A DNA stretch of 64,000 nt from Paraburkholderia tropica (GTDB taxonomy: Bacteria; Pseudomonadota; Gammaproteobacteria; Burkholderiales; Burkholderiaceae), in assembly GCF_914484835.1 (NCBI RefSeq), contig NZ_CAJZAR010000049.1, positions 62,001-126,000 on the forward strand, given 5' to 3'. The notes beneath the pieces are model-generated. The model was not told the DNA's origin and made no database searches. It saw only the letters and a program-made list of their open reading frames with translations. Positions 10,346 through 19,470 of the stretch are shown one piece after another. The position numbers were made by a program, and so were the translations under genes. Position 1 is the stretch's first letter, and each line of letters opens with the position of its first letter.

Positions 10346-11350
10346 ATGACCAGCAACATCCGCCGCTTCACCCTTCGCGCCGTGCTCGCGGCCCTGTGCG
10401 TCGCGCCGCTCGGCATGAACATGGCGGCGCACGCCGACTCGCCCACCAAGATCGGCTTCCTCGTGAAGATGCCCGAGCAGGCGTGGTTCATCAACGAGCA
10501 GAAGGCCGCCACGGCGCTCGGCCAGAAAGAGAACTTCTCGGTCGTCAACATCGGCACGCCGGACGGCGAGAAGGTGCTGGCCGCGATCGACAACCTCGGT
10601 GCGCAAGGCGCGCAGGGCTTCGTGATCTGCGCGCCCGACGTGCGTCTCGGACCGGCCATCGCGGCCCGCGCGAAGCGCTACAACATGAAGTTCGTGACGG
10701 TGGACGATCAACTGGTCGACTCGTCGGGCAAGCCGCTCGGCAACGTGCCGCACCTCGGCATGTCGGCGTTCAAGATCGGCAATCAGGTCGGCACCGCCAT
10801 CGCCGACGAAATGAAGAAGCGCGGCTGGAAGCCGGAAGAAGTGGGCGCGCTGCGCATCACCGACTACGAACTGCCGACCGCCAAGCTGCGCACCGACGGC
10901 GCCACGGCCTCGCTGATCGCCGGCGGCTTCAAGAAGGAAAACATCTTCGACGCGCCGCAAAAGACCACCGACGACGAAGGCGGCTTCAACGCGGCTTCGC
11001 CGGTGCTGGCCCAGCATCCGAACATCAAGAAGTGGGTGATCTTCGCGCTCAACGAAGAAAGCGTGCTGGGCGCCGTGCGTGCGACCGAGCAGCTGCATCT
11101 GCCGGCTTCGGACGTGATCGGCGTGGGCATCAACGGTGCGGGCGAAGCGTTCGCCGAGTTCCAGAAGAAGGCGCCCACGGGCTTCTACGGCACGATCGCC
11201 GTCAGCTCGACGAACCACGGCAAGGACAGCGCGCAGAACCTCGTCGACTGGATCCGCAACGGCAAGCAGCCGGCCGCCGACACGCAGACCACCGGCAAGC
11301 TGATGACGCGCGACAACTGGACGGCTGTGCGCAGCGAACTGGGTATCTAA
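10346..11350 (+). CDS. araF: L-arabinose ABC transporter, periplasmic binding protein
   Basis: 334-residue type I periplasmic sugar-binding protein. It has a Sec signal peptide (basic MTSNIRRFTLR, a hydrophobic stretch, and predicted cleavage after AHA at residue 30). The mature protein starts DSPTKIGFLVKMPEQAWFI, closely resembling E. coli AraF, and the downstream segments GQVGTAIADEMKKRGW and IGVGINGAGEAFAEF fit arabinose-binding proteins. RBS GAGGAGA is strong. It is followed by the ATPase and permease genes araG and araH in the normal order. Confidence 0.93.
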   Translation: MTSNIRRFTLRAVLAALCVAPLGMNMAAHADSPTKIGFLVKMPEQAWFINEQKAATALGQKENFSVVNIGTPDGEKVLAAIDNLGAQGAQGFVICAPDVRLGPAIAARAKRYNMKFVTVDDQLVDSSGKPLGNVPHLGMSAFKIGNQVGTAIADEMKKRGWKPEEVGALRITDYELPTAKLRTDGATASLIAGGFKKENIFDAPQKTTDDEGGFNAASPVLAQHPNIKKWVIFALNEESVLGAVRATEQLHLPASDVIGVGINGAGEAFAEFQKKAPTGFYGTIAVSSTNHGKDSAQNLVDWIRNGKQPAADTQTTGKLMTRDNWTAVRSELGI

Positions 11351-11394
11351 GGAATCCGTAGCAATACGGAGGCGACGGCAAGGGCAGGGATGCA

Positions 11395-12954
11395 ATGACT
11401 GAAACCATGACACATGCAGATGCCGCGAACGCGGCCGGTACGCGCCAGGCGGGGAATCAACAGGGGAAGCGCGCGTATCTGGAGCTCGACGGCATCACCG
11501 TGAGCTTTCCGGGCGTGAAGGCGCTCGACCGCGTGGCGCTCGACGTGCGCGCGGGCGAGGTGCACGGCCTGATGGGCGAGAACGGCGCGGGCAAGTCCAC
11601 GCTGCTCAAGGTGCTCTCGGGCGTGAACCAGCCGCAGGCAGGCACGTTGTGCCTGAACGGCGTGGAGCAGCGCTTCACGACCACGCGCGCGGCGCTCGAC
11701 GCAGGCATCGCGATCATCTATCAGGAATTGCATCTCGTGCCCGAGCTGACCGTGGCCGACAACCTGATGCTCGGGCAACTGCCCAACCGCTTCGGCGTGC
11801 TCGACGAGCAGACGCTCGTCAAGCGCGCGATGGAGGAATTGCAGCGTCTCGGCGAGCGTATCGATCCGCGCACGCCGGTGAAGAATCTCTCCATCGGCCA
11901 GCGCCAGATGATCGAAATCGGCAAGGCGTTGATGCGCGACGCGCGCGTGATCGCCTTCGACGAGCCGACGAGTTCGCTCTCGGCGCGCGAAACCGAAAAC
12001 CTCTTTCGCATCATCAACGCGCTGCGCGCCGACGGCCGCGCGATCATCTACGTCACGCACCGCATGGACGAAGTCTATGAGCTGTGCGACCGCGTGACCG
12101 TGTTCCGCGACGGCAAGCGCATCGAGACTTTCGATTCGGTCGCCGACCTCGATCGCAATCGCCTGATCGCGGCGATGGTGGGCCGCTCGATCGAGGACGT
12201 CTACGGCTATCGCTCGCGCGAAGCCGGTCCGGTGCTGATCGAAGCGAAAGGGCTGATGGGGCCGGGCCTCGCCGAGCCCGTGTCGTTTCAGGCGCGGCGC
12301 GGCGAGATCGTCGGCTTCTTCGGGCTGGTGGGTGCGGGGCGCTCCGAGCTGATGAAGCTGCTCTACGGCGCCGAGCGTCCCACCGCGGGCCATGTGGAAC
12401 TCGACGGCAAGCGCGTGAATTTCGCGAGCCCGCGCGACGCGGTGCGGGCGGGCATGGCGCTGTGTCCCGAGGACCGCAAGCAGGAAGGCATCGTGGCGAT
12501 CGCCTCGGTGGCCGACAACCTGAATATCAGCGCGCGCCGCCATTTCAGTCCCGCGCGTTTCCTGCTGGACGCGAAGCGCGAACGCGCGCTGACCGACGAC
12601 TACATCAAGAAGCTCGCGATCAAGACGCGCAACGGCGACACCGCCATCGGCACGCTCTCGGGCGGCAACCAGCAGAAGGTGATTCTGTCGCGCTGGCTCG
12701 CCGAACGCATCGAGGTGTTCCTGATGGACGAACCCACGCGCGGCATCGACGTGGGCGCGCGCGCCGAGATCTACAACCTGCTGTACGAACTCGCGGAAGC
12801 GGGACGCAGCGTGATCATGGTGTCGAGCGACCTGGCCGAAGTGATCGGCGTGGCCGACCGCATCATCGTGATGCGCGAGGGGCGCATCGCGGGCAGCGTC
12901 ATGAAGGCCGACGCCTCGCCGGACGAACTGATCAAGCTGGCGCTGCCGCGCTGA
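11395..12954 (+). CDS. araG: L-arabinose ABC transporter, ATP-binding protein
   Basis: 519-residue CUT2-type ATPase with two nucleotide-binding domains in one chain. Domain 1 has Walker [10 protein letters not shown], signature [11 protein letters not shown] and Walker [13 protein letters not shown]. Domain 2 has the degenerate Walker [10 protein letters not shown] typical of CUT2 proteins, signature LSGGNQQKV and Walker [13 protein letters not shown]. The N-terminal 25 residues are extra and variable. It energises sugar import together with AraF and AraH. It starts 44 bp after araF, with GGCAGGGA upstream as the ribosome binding site. Confidence 0.94.
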   Translation: MTETMTHADAANAAGTRQAGNQQGKRAYLELDGITVSFPGVKALDRVALDVRAGEVHGLMGENGAGKSTLLKVLSGVNQPQAGTLCLNGVEQRFTTTRAALDAGIAIIYQELHLVPELTVADNLMLGQLPNRFGVLDEQTLVKRAMEELQRLGERIDPRTPVKNLSIGQRQMIEIGKALMRDARVIAFDEPTSSLSARETENLFRIINALRADGRAIIYVTHRMDEVYELCDRVTVFRDGKRIETFDSVADLDRNRLIAAMVGRSIEDVYGYRSREAGPVLIEAKGLMGPGLAEPVSFQARRGEIVGFFGLVGAGRSELMKLLYGAERPTAGHVELDGKRVNFASPRDAVRAGMALCPEDRKQEGIVAIASVADNLNISARRHFSPARFLLDAKRERALTDDYIKKLAIKTRNGDTAIGTLSGGNQQKVILSRWLAERIEVFLMDEPTRGIDVGARAEIYNLLYELAEAGRSVIMVSSDLAEVIGVADRIIVMREGRIAGSVMKADASPDELIKLALPR

Positions 12955-13069
12955 TTGTTTCGCGAATACCCCTTAAAAGAAGTTGTTTTCTGGACGCGCG
13001 CCGCAGCAACGCAAGCCGTAGCGCTATCCGCAGCGACACGCGCGTCCGACCCGTAACGATGAACCAGAG

Positions 13070-14080
13070 ATGAGTGAAGCCATGCAGCCACAGGGCACGC
13101 CTACCGTCAACGAAGCCGCCGCGCCGATCACGCCGTCGCGTGCGCGCGCGTGGGACATGATCAACAAGTCGGGCATCGTCGTGGTGTTCGTGGTGCTGTT
13201 CGCGGTGCTTTCCGCGACCGTCCCCGATTTCCTCACGACCCGCAATATTCAGGGCCTTTTGCTCTCCGTGACGCTGATCGGCTCGATCGCCGTCACCATG
13301 ATGTTCGTGCTCGCGCTGGGCGAGGTCGATCTTTCCGTGGCGTCGATCGTGGCGTTCTCGGGCGTGGTCGCGTCCACCGTCATCACGCAGTCGCATAGCG
13401 TGATCCTCGGCATTATCGCGGGCGTGCTCGCGGGCGGCGCCGTGGGTCTCGTCAACGGCGTGCTGATCGCGCGCTTCAAGATCAATTCGCTGATCGCCAC
13501 GCTCGCGATGATGGAAGCCGTGCGCGGTCTCGCCTTCCTGACCTCGAACGGCGACGCCGTGATGATCTCGGAAGAACGCTTCTTCGATCTCGGCGGCGGC
13601 TCCTTCCTCGGCATTTCGTTTCCGATCTGGAGCAACATCATCGGCTTCGTGGTGTTCGGCTTTCTGCTGAAGAAAACCGTGTTCGGCAAGAACGTGCTGG
13701 CTGTGGGCGGCAACGGCGAGGCCGCGCGTCTCGCGGGCCTGCCGGTCACGCGCATCAAGATCACGGTGTTCGTGCTGCAAGGTCTGGTGACGGGCTTCGC
13801 GGGCGTGATGCTCGCGTCACGCATGAGCCTCGGCGACCCGAAAACCTCGGTCGGCCTCGAACTGGGCGTGATCTCGGCGTGCGTGCTCGGCGGCGTGTCG
13901 CTCACGGGCGGCGTGGCGACCATCTCGGGCGTGCTGGTGGGCGTGCTGATCATGGGCGCGGTGCAGGACGCGATGAGCCTCATGAACGTGCCCACGTTCT
14001 ACCAGTACCTGATTCGCGGCGGCATTCTGTTGCTCGCGGTGCTGTTCGACCAGTTCCGCCGCAGCAAGCGCGCGGTCTGA
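13070..14080 (+). CDS. araH: L-arabinose ABC transporter, permease
   Basis: 336-residue CUT2 family permease with eight to ten predicted membrane helices. It contains the conserved segment LALGEVDLSVASIVAFSGVV and a later LGGVSLTGGVATISGVLVG, both typical of AraH/RbsC-type permeases. An alternative in-frame ATG at 13082 is possible; 13070 is preferred as the first ATG. It is the last gene of the arabinose operon. A long hairpin follows before the convergent GntR gene. Confidence 0.93.
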   Translation: MSEAMQPQGTPTVNEAAAPITPSRARAWDMINKSGIVVVFVVLFAVLSATVPDFLTTRNIQGLLLSVTLIGSIAVTMMFVLALGEVDLSVASIVAFSGVVASTVITQSHSVILGIIAGVLAGGAVGLVNGVLIARFKINSLIATLAMMEAVRGLAFLTSNGDAVMISEERFFDLGGGSFLGISFPIWSNIIGFVVFGFLLKKTVFGKNVLAVGGNGEAARLAGLPVTRIKITVFVLQGLVTGFAGVMLASRMSLGDPKTSVGLELGVISACVLGGVSLTGGVATISGVLVGVLIMGAVQDAMSLMNVPTFYQYLIRGGILLLAVLFDQFRRSKRAV

Positions 14081-14111
14081 GCATGATGCACGGCGACGCG
14101 CGCGCGACACG

Positions 14112-14141
14112 GCGCTTGAGCACCGCATCGTGCTCAAGCGC
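14112..14141. terminator. Hairpin between convergent araH and gntR-type gene
   Basis: A perfect 12-bp stem (GCGCTTGAGCAC / GTGCTCAAGCGC) with a 6-nt loop fills the 65-bp convergent gap. It has no U-tract on either strand, so it may be a non-canonical terminator or an mRNA 3' stabiliser for both operons. Confidence 0.65.
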
Positions 14142-14145
14142 GTGT

Positions 14146-14871
14146 TCAGGTCTCCAGCGCCGCGCCGCCGAGTATGGAATTGGCGTCCTGACGCGCGTTG
14201 TCGAGCTGCACCACGCTCGCCTGGCGCGCGGCCAGCGCGTCGCGATGCTCGATGGCCGTGAGGATCGCCTTGTGGCGCGGCAGCGACAGCGCGTGCGTGT
14301 TCGGATGCCGGCTCGTGAACTTGATCGACTCGGTCAGCGCGAGCGAGAGCATGTTGCCGATGTAGGCGAGCATGTCGTTGTGCGTCGCGGCCATGATCGC
14401 GCGATGGAATTCGAGGTCGGGTTCGAGCAGGTCGGCGGCCGTTTTGGCCTGCTCCATGCGCGCGTAGGCCTTCGAAATGCGCACGCGTTCCTCGTCGGTC
14501 GCGGAGATGGCGGCGAGTGCCGCCGCCGCGGGCTCGATGATCTGCCGCACCGTGAGCAGCGCGCGGAAGAAGTCGCCCTCGGGAATGCTGTTGACGGTCC
14601 AGAACAGCACGTCGGGGTCGAGCATGTGCCACTCGTCGCGCGGGCGCACGACGCTGCCCACACGCGGCTTCGACACCACGAGACCCTTGGCCACGAGCAC
14701 GCGTGTGGCTTCGCGCAGCACCGGGCGGCTCACGCCGTAGGTCTCGCACAAGGTGGGTTCGGCCGGCAGACGCTGGCCCGGCAACAGCTTGCCGCCGACG
14801 ATCTGCATGCCGAGTTCCTGCACGATGCGCCCGTGCTGGCTCTTGCGTTTCTCTAGATTGCGGTAATCCAT
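14146..14871 (-). CDS. GntR-family (FadR subfamily, DgoR-like) sugar-acid regulator
   Basis: 241-residue repressor-type protein. The N-terminal winged HTH (about residues 12-80) includes GGKLLPGQRLPAEPTLCETY and GVSRPVLREATRVL. The C-terminal FCD effector domain has the metal-site residues DLEFHRAI, THND and RHKAIL. The order of motifs, including WHMLDPDVLFW after the HTH, resembles E. coli DgoR. ATG 14871 is the start giving a normal N terminus. It lies 62 bp downstream of the ABC ATPase gene on the same strand, so it is probably the last gene of that operon. Its likely operators are the 18175 site and the pair near 23.4 kb. Confidence 0.88.
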   Translation of the reverse strand: MDYRNLEKRKSQHGRIVQELGMQIVGGKLLPGQRLPAEPTLCETYGVSRPVLREATRVLVAKGLVVSKPRVGSVVRPRDEWHMLDPDVLFWTVNSIPEGDFFRALLTVRQIIEPAAAALAAISATDEERVRISKAYARMEQAKTAADLLEPDLEFHRAIMAATHNDMLAYIGNMLSLALTESIKFTSRHPNTHALSLPRHKAILTAIEHRDALAARQASVVQLDNARQDANSILGGAALET

Positions 14872-14933
14872 ATTCGTCCTGCCGGATGCCCGGCGAGGGG
14901 CTCCGATCAGGCGTCCCCCCGTTGTGAGGGCCG

Positions 14934-15752
14934 CTACGCGCTGGTGGCGCGCATGGCCCGATATTCCCGCCGCACGATGTCCATGAGCTCCGCCACCGAA
15001 GTGAGCGCGCTCTTTTGTTCGTAAGTTACACGGCCACGCTGCATCAACATCACGCGATCCGCGATATCGAGGGTCTGCGCATAGTTGTGCATGATCATGA
15101 TAATGGATAGCCCGCCTTTTTCCTTCAGACGAAGGATCAGGTCGATGATGAGCCCCGCCTCGCGCGCGCCCATCGCGGCGAGCGGCTCGTCGAGCAGCAG
15201 GATTTTCGCGTTCGAATGCACGGCGCGCGCCACCGCGATCGCCTGGCGCTGACCGCCCGAAAGGCGCTCCACCGGCAGATCCACCGAAGGCACGTGCACG
15301 CCGATATCGTCGAGACATTGGGCCGCGCGCTCGCGCATCTGCTTGTGATCGAGCAGTTTGAACGGGCCGCGCCGCACCAGTTCGCGATTCAGGAACATGT
15401 TGTGGTAAATGCTCAGCGAATTCGCGAGCGCGAGATCCTGATAAACGCATTCGATGCCGAGCGCGCGCGCGTGATCGACCGAACGCAGCAGCGTTTCCTG
15501 GCCGTCGATATACAGCGTGCCGCCCGTCTGCTGATGAAAGCCCGTGAGGATTTTCACGAGCGTCGATTTGCCCGCGCCGTTGTCGCCGAGCACGCCGAGA
15601 ATCTCGCCCTTGCCGAGCGTGAGCGAGACGCCGTCGAGCGCCGTCACCGCGCCGAAGCGCTTGACGAGCTTGTCGCCGCGCAGCGCGAGCGGCGGCTCCG
15701 TCACGGCGGCGTTGCCCGCATTCGGGCCGTTGAAGGCCTGCGATTCGTCCAT
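14934..15752 (-). CDS. Sugar ABC transporter, single-domain ATPase (FrcA-like)
   Basis: 272-residue ABC ATPase with one complete nucleotide-binding domain: Walker A GDNGAGKST, Q-loop region YQDLALA, signature LSGGQRQAIAVARA, Walker B ILLLDEPLAAMG and the H-loop in MIMHNYAQ. Most CUT2 importers use a fused double ATPase (compare araG and ytfR in this window). A single domain, as in FrcA of the rhizobial fructose importer, should act as a homodimer. The ATG overlaps the permease stop by one base (TGATG), indicating translational coupling. Confidence 0.92.
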   Translation of the reverse strand: MDESQAFNGPNAGNAAVTEPPLALRGDKLVKRFGAVTALDGVSLTLGKGEILGVLGDNGAGKSTLVKILTGFHQQTGGTLYIDGQETLLRSVDHARALGIECVYQDLALANSLSIYHNMFLNRELVRRGPFKLLDHKQMRERAAQCLDDIGVHVPSVDLPVERLSGGQRQAIAVARAVHSNAKILLLDEPLAAMGAREAGLIIDLILRLKEKGGLSIIMIMHNYAQTLDIADRVMLMQRGRVTYEQKSALTSVAELMDIVRREYRAMRATSA

Positions 15753-16762
15753 CAGCGTGCTCCCCGGCGGCGGATGCGGCCCACGTGGATGTTGAAGATC
15801 ATCGCGGCGAGGATCGCGGCGCCCAGGATGATGTTGAACGTGAACGCGTTGATGCCGATGAGCGTGAAGCCGTCGTTCAGAATGCCCAGCACCGCCGCGC
15901 CGATCAGCCCGCCGACGATGGTGCCCGAGCCGCCCGTGAGCGGCGTGCCACCGATCACCGCCGCGGCCACGGCGAGGAACATGATCTGGTTGCCGCCCGC
16001 CTGCGGATCGATCGAGGTGATGCGAAAGCCTTCGAGAATGCCCGTGAAGCCCGCGAGCACGGCGGCCAGCACGAAGTTGCCGAGGCGCAGCCGGTTCACC
16101 TGAATACCGGCCTCGCTCGCGCCGACCGGATTCGCGCCCGCCGCCTGCGTATGCAGGCCCCAGCGCGTGTGCCGCAGCAGCACGTGCATGACGAAGGCGA
16201 GCGCGATCGTCCAGAGGATTTCGCTGTAGCCCCACGCGCCCATGAATCCCGCGAATTCCGGCGAGCCCGGCGTGGCAGCCGGCGTGCCGCGCGACAAGGT
16301 CAGCGTGATGCCGTTGATGAGGAACAGCGTGCCGAGCGTGGTGACGAAAGAGGGCAGACGCAGCCACACCGTCACCGCGCCGTTCACGAAGCCGATCACG
16401 GCGGCGGCCACGAGCCCGGCGATCACGGCGAGCCACATGGGCGCGCCCGCGTCGTTCGCGAACACCATCATGAACGGCGCGAACGCGAACACCATGCCCG
16501 CCGAGAGATCGATGTCGCCGCCGATCATCAGCATGATTTCGCCGAACGCGATGATCGCCACCGGCGCGATGAACTGCGAGAGGTTGACGAGGCTGGCGTT
16601 GGTCAGCAGGAAGTCGTGGTTCGCGAATTCGAAATAGGCGGCCAGCAGCAAGGCCACGAGCAGGATGCGCAACTCGGGCGCCCAGTGCGATGCGAACGAA
16701 ACCCCCGCGCGGCGGGGCGCGCGGGAGGTTTCCAGCTTGCGAGGTTCGTTCACCGTATCCAT
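15752..16762 (-). CDS. Sugar ABC transporter, CUT2 permease
   Basis: 336-residue membrane permease with many hydrophobic helices and the CUT2 signature GGDIDLSAGMVFAFAPF, plus GGTPLTGGSGTIVGGLIGA near the C terminus. The ATG at 16762 overlaps the stop of the binding-protein gene (TGATG) and its own stop overlaps the ATPase start in the same way. A GTG three bases upstream is also possible. It forms the membrane channel with the FrcA-like ATPase. The substrate is unknown; pentoses, fructose or sugar alcohols are typical for the class. Confidence 0.92.
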   Translation of the reverse strand: MDTVNEPRKLETSRAPRRAGVSFASHWAPELRILLVALLLAAYFEFANHDFLLTNASLVNLSQFIAPVAIIAFGEIMLMIGGDIDLSAGMVFAFAPFMMVFANDAGAPMWLAVIAGLVAAAVIGFVNGAVTVWLRLPSFVTTLGTLFLINGITLTLSRGTPAATPGSPEFAGFMGAWGYSEILWTIALAFVMHVLLRHTRWGLHTQAAGANPVGASEAGIQVNRLRLGNFVLAAVLAGFTGILEGFRITSIDPQAGGNQIMFLAVAAAVIGGTPLTGGSGTIVGGLIGAAVLGILNDGFTLIGINAFTFNIILGAAILAAMIFNIHVGRIRRRGAR

Positions 16763-17910
16763 CACGACTTGATTGCGCCGCTCATCGGCACGATTTGCGG
16801 CTTGGTGGTCTTGCCTTCATAACGCGTCGAGGTGTTCAGGTACGGCTCGACGGTCGACTTCGTCACGAACTTCAGACCCGTGTTGATGTTGGCCGGCCCG
16901 ACGAGGCCGCCCGAGGCGAGGAACACGAACGCCTCCATCACGGTATAGAAGCCTTGCACGTAGGGCTGCTGGTCGATGGTGAAATCGAGGAAGCCTTCGT
17001 GAATCAGCTGGATCGTGGTGGGCAGCAGATCGAAGCCGCCGCCATGCACGCCCTTGGCGGGCAGATTCGATTCCTTCATGACCTGCGCGACGCCCTGCGT
17101 GCTGCCCGCATCGACGGCGAACATGCCCTTGAGATCCTGGTGGCCCAGGTAGAAGGACTTGATCTTCGAGAGTTCTTCGTTGACGGTCGCGCCCGTGGCC
17201 ACGGTCTGAATGTCGATCTTCTTGCCCGACTTCTTGATGGCGTCGCTCGCGCCGTCGAGACGCGGCTGAATGTTGAGCTGCCCCGGCGTGGCGATGAAGA
17301 GGGCGACCATGCCGCTGTCGATCAGACTGACGATGCGCTCGCCCATCTGATACCCCGACAGATACAGATCCTGGCCGATATAGGCGAGACGCGGATTGGT
17401 CTTGCCCCGCGGCGCGTCGGCGTTATAGGCGAACACCGGAATGCCCGCGTCGAGCGCGGCCTGAATCGGCTTGTCGAAGGCGCTCGGATCGACGATCGGC
17501 ACGGCGATGGCGTCGGCCTTCGCGGCAATCGCCGAGTTCACGGCGCGCACCATTTCGCCCGCGTCGGACGTGGCCGAGCCGGTCCACTGATAGTCCATGC
17601 CGAGCAATGAACAGGCATCCTGAATACCGTACTGCGTGGGCACGAAGAACGGATTCGTCGTGACGTGGTTCACGAACACGATCTTCCATTTCTTGTGCGC
17701 GGGGAACGCCGCCTCCGCCGCCTGCGCCGACGAGATCAGCCCGCCCGCGCCGCCGCCAATGCCACCCACCGCACCGAGCAGCGAGAGCGCCGCGCCCAGC
17801 CCCGCGCCTTGCATGAGGCCGCGCCGCGCGCTGCTGAAAGCGCCGCTTTGCTCGTTACCGTTGTTGTCGTCTTGTTTGCCGCTGTGCTCGTCATCCCGTT
17901 GCTGCGCCAT
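16762..17910 (-). CDS. Sugar ABC transporter, periplasmic binding protein with Tat-like leader
   Basis: 382-residue type I periplasmic binding protein. The leader is long: about 28 polar, Asp/Asn-rich residues precede the paired arginines of SSARRGLMQGAG, then a Gly/Ala-rich hydrophobic stretch, with likely cleavage near SAQA (about residue 64). This resembles a twin-arginine signal with an extended n-region. The mature part has WKIVFVNHVTTNPFFVPTQY and repeated 'DAIAVPIVDP', 'GIPVFAYNAD' binding-fold strands. The ATG is preceded by an excellent GGAGGAAGAC ribosome binding site. It is the first gene of the operon and is preceded by a long leader region. Confidence 0.9.
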   Translation of the reverse strand: MAQQRDDEHSGKQDDNNGNEQSGAFSSARRGLMQGAGLGAALSLLGAVGGIGGGAGGLISSAQAAEAAFPAHKKWKIVFVNHVTTNPFFVPTQYGIQDACSLLGMDYQWTGSATSDAGEMVRAVNSAIAAKADAIAVPIVDPSAFDKPIQAALDAGIPVFAYNADAPRGKTNPRLAYIGQDLYLSGYQMGERIVSLIDSGMVALFIATPGQLNIQPRLDGASDAIKKSGKKIDIQTVATGATVNEELSKIKSFYLGHQDLKGMFAVDAGSTQGVAQVMKESNLPAKGVHGGGFDLLPTTIQLIHEGFLDFTIDQQPYVQGFYTVMEAFVFLASGGLVGPANINTGLKFVTKSTVEPYLNTSTRYEGKTTKPQIVPMSGAIKS

Positions 17911-18281
17911 GTCTTCCTCCGGCTCTCTTCTTCGTGGTCGATGTGGTCGACTGTGCGTCGACGCGCGTGCGTGCAGATGCTGGACGGCACCGGAAACTCG
18001 CGGACGGACGGCTTTCGGGCGCAAGCGCCGTGAAAGCGCCGAAAGGATCGTGAGCAGGACAGCGGCGCGTGTCGCGTTCGGACATGTTCGGCAACATGCG
18101 TTGCGCGCCGTGCGGTACCGCAAAAAATCTTAGTGCAGCGGTGTTGCGCCTCCTAATCCATGTATACCCCTAACTAGTCCGACTATTAAAATCGGCGCGC
18201 GTTGGGTGGCGTGGTCGAGCGTGCGGACGATGCGAGTCTGTGATGAAAAACCGCGAAGACGAAAACGCGAAGACTTAAACC
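17911..18281. promoter_or_regulatory. 371-bp non-coding stretch with promoter and operator for the FrcA-type operon
   Basis: On the minus strand a TATACA -10-like box (18161-18166) lies just below the palindrome at 18175-18185, which leaves a leader of roughly 240 nt before the binding-protein start. Near 18252-18274 the 9-mer CGCGAAGAC occurs twice with five bases between, just beyond the yjfF stop. No gene is recognised. Confidence 0.5.
18175..18185. promoter_or_regulatory. Predicted FadR/GntR operator
   Basis: TAGTCCGACTA is an odd-length palindrome. Read on the minus strand (TAGTCGGACTA) it fits the T-N-G-T-N3-A-C-N-A pattern known for FadR-subfamily operators, and it lies directly upstream of the -10-like TATACA, where a bound repressor would block RNA polymerase. 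Confidence 0.6.
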
Positions 18282-19415
18282 CTACGCGCGACGCGGCGGC
18301 GGCGCGGCGGCCAGCTTCGCCTGATCGAGCGGCGCGGCCGGCTGCGTGCGCGCGTTGCGCGTGCGCGGCGCGCTGCGTCCGCCGCCGGTCGACTTGCGGC
18401 GCGCCGCGTGACGTTCGGTGGCGCGCTGCATCAGGCAGAACGCGCAGAGCAGGGCGCCGATCACGATGCGCGTCCACCACGAACTGAGCGTGCCGTCGAA
18501 GGTAATGAGCGTCTGGATCGTGCCGAGAATGCCGACGCCGAACACCGAGCCGATCACGTAGCCCACGCCGCCCGTGAGCAGCGTGCCGCCGATCACCGTG
18601 GCAGCGATGGCGTCGAGTTCCATGCCCTGCGCCTGCAAGCCATAGCCCGAGAGCACATAGAGCGTGAACACCACGCCGCCGAGCGCCGAGCAGAAACCGG
18701 AGAGCGCATACACGCCGATCTTGGTGCGCGCGACCGGCAGACCCATCAGCAGCGCCGAGCGTTCGTTGCCGCCGATCGCGTAGACGTTGCGGCCGAAGCG
18801 CGTGAAATGCGCGATCAGGATCGCCGCGGCCAGCATCGCGAGCGCCGTGAGCGAGCCCGTGGTGAGCGAGCCGCCGCCGACCGGAATATTGAATTCGGAG
18901 AGCGCGTGAAAGCCCGGGTCGTTGATCTGGATGGATTCGGTCGTGATCAGGAAGCACGCGCCGCGCGCGAGGAACATGCCCGCGAGCGTGATGATGAACG
19001 GTTGCAAACGGAAGAAGTGAATCAGCGCGCCCATCGCCGCGCCGTAGAGCGCGCCGCACAACAGCACGAGCGGCACGACCACATAGACGGGCCAGTGCAG
19101 TTTCTCGGTGCCGACGGCGCACAGAATCGTGGTGAGCGCGACCACCGAGCCGACCGAAAGATCGATGCCGCCCGAGATGATCACAAACGTCATGCCGATC
19201 GCGACGATCAGCAGGAACGCGTTATCGACGAGGAGTCCGAACAACACCTGCAACGAGAAGAAACCGGTGTACATCACCGAGCCGAAACCGAACAGCGCGG
19301 CGAACAGCACCACGGTCACGACGATCGGCAGCACGCGCGGATCGACGAATCGCGCGACGCCGCGCCTGAAGGCGGAGAGCGGGTTCGAATCGGTGGCTTG
19401 CGGTGGGCGGTTCAT
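18282..19415 (-). CDS. yjfF: Sugar ABC transporter permease, YjfF-type
   Basis: 377-residue CUT2 permease, the second of a permease pair. It carries the signature ISGGIDLSVGSVVALTTIL and the late GGTLLTGGVGYVIGSVFGVG block. The C terminus is about 45 residues longer than usual, basic and Pro/Ala-rich. The ATG at 19415 is preferred because GGGGATG lies about 9 nt upstream; an ATG at 19424 sits too close to that sequence. It is the last gene of a ytfQ-ytfR-ytfT-yjfF-like operon; in E. coli this set imports galactofuranose. Confidence 0.88.
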   Translation of the reverse strand: MNRPPQATDSNPLSAFRRGVARFVDPRVLPIVVTVVLFAALFGFGSVMYTGFFSLQVLFGLLVDNAFLLIVAIGMTFVIISGGIDLSVGSVVALTTILCAVGTEKLHWPVYVVVPLVLLCGALYGAAMGALIHFFRLQPFIITLAGMFLARGACFLITTESIQINDPGFHALSEFNIPVGGGSLTTGSLTALAMLAAAILIAHFTRFGRNVYAIGGNERSALLMGLPVARTKIGVYALSGFCSALGGVVFTLYVLSGYGLQAQGMELDAIAATVIGGTLLTGGVGYVIGSVFGVGILGTIQTLITFDGTLSSWWTRIVIGALLCAFCLMQRATERHAARRKSTGGGRSAPRTRNARTQPAAPLDQAKLAAAPPPRRA

Positions 19416-19470
19416 GCTTGACATCCCCGAAATGGTCCTTGTTTGGCGTGTGGCGTCATGGGCGCGGCGG

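Noticed and set aside
18124-18160. Small gene after the AGGAGG at about 18149 on the minus strand
   Set aside because: No ATG or GTG lies at a workable distance downstream; treated as part of the untranslated leader.
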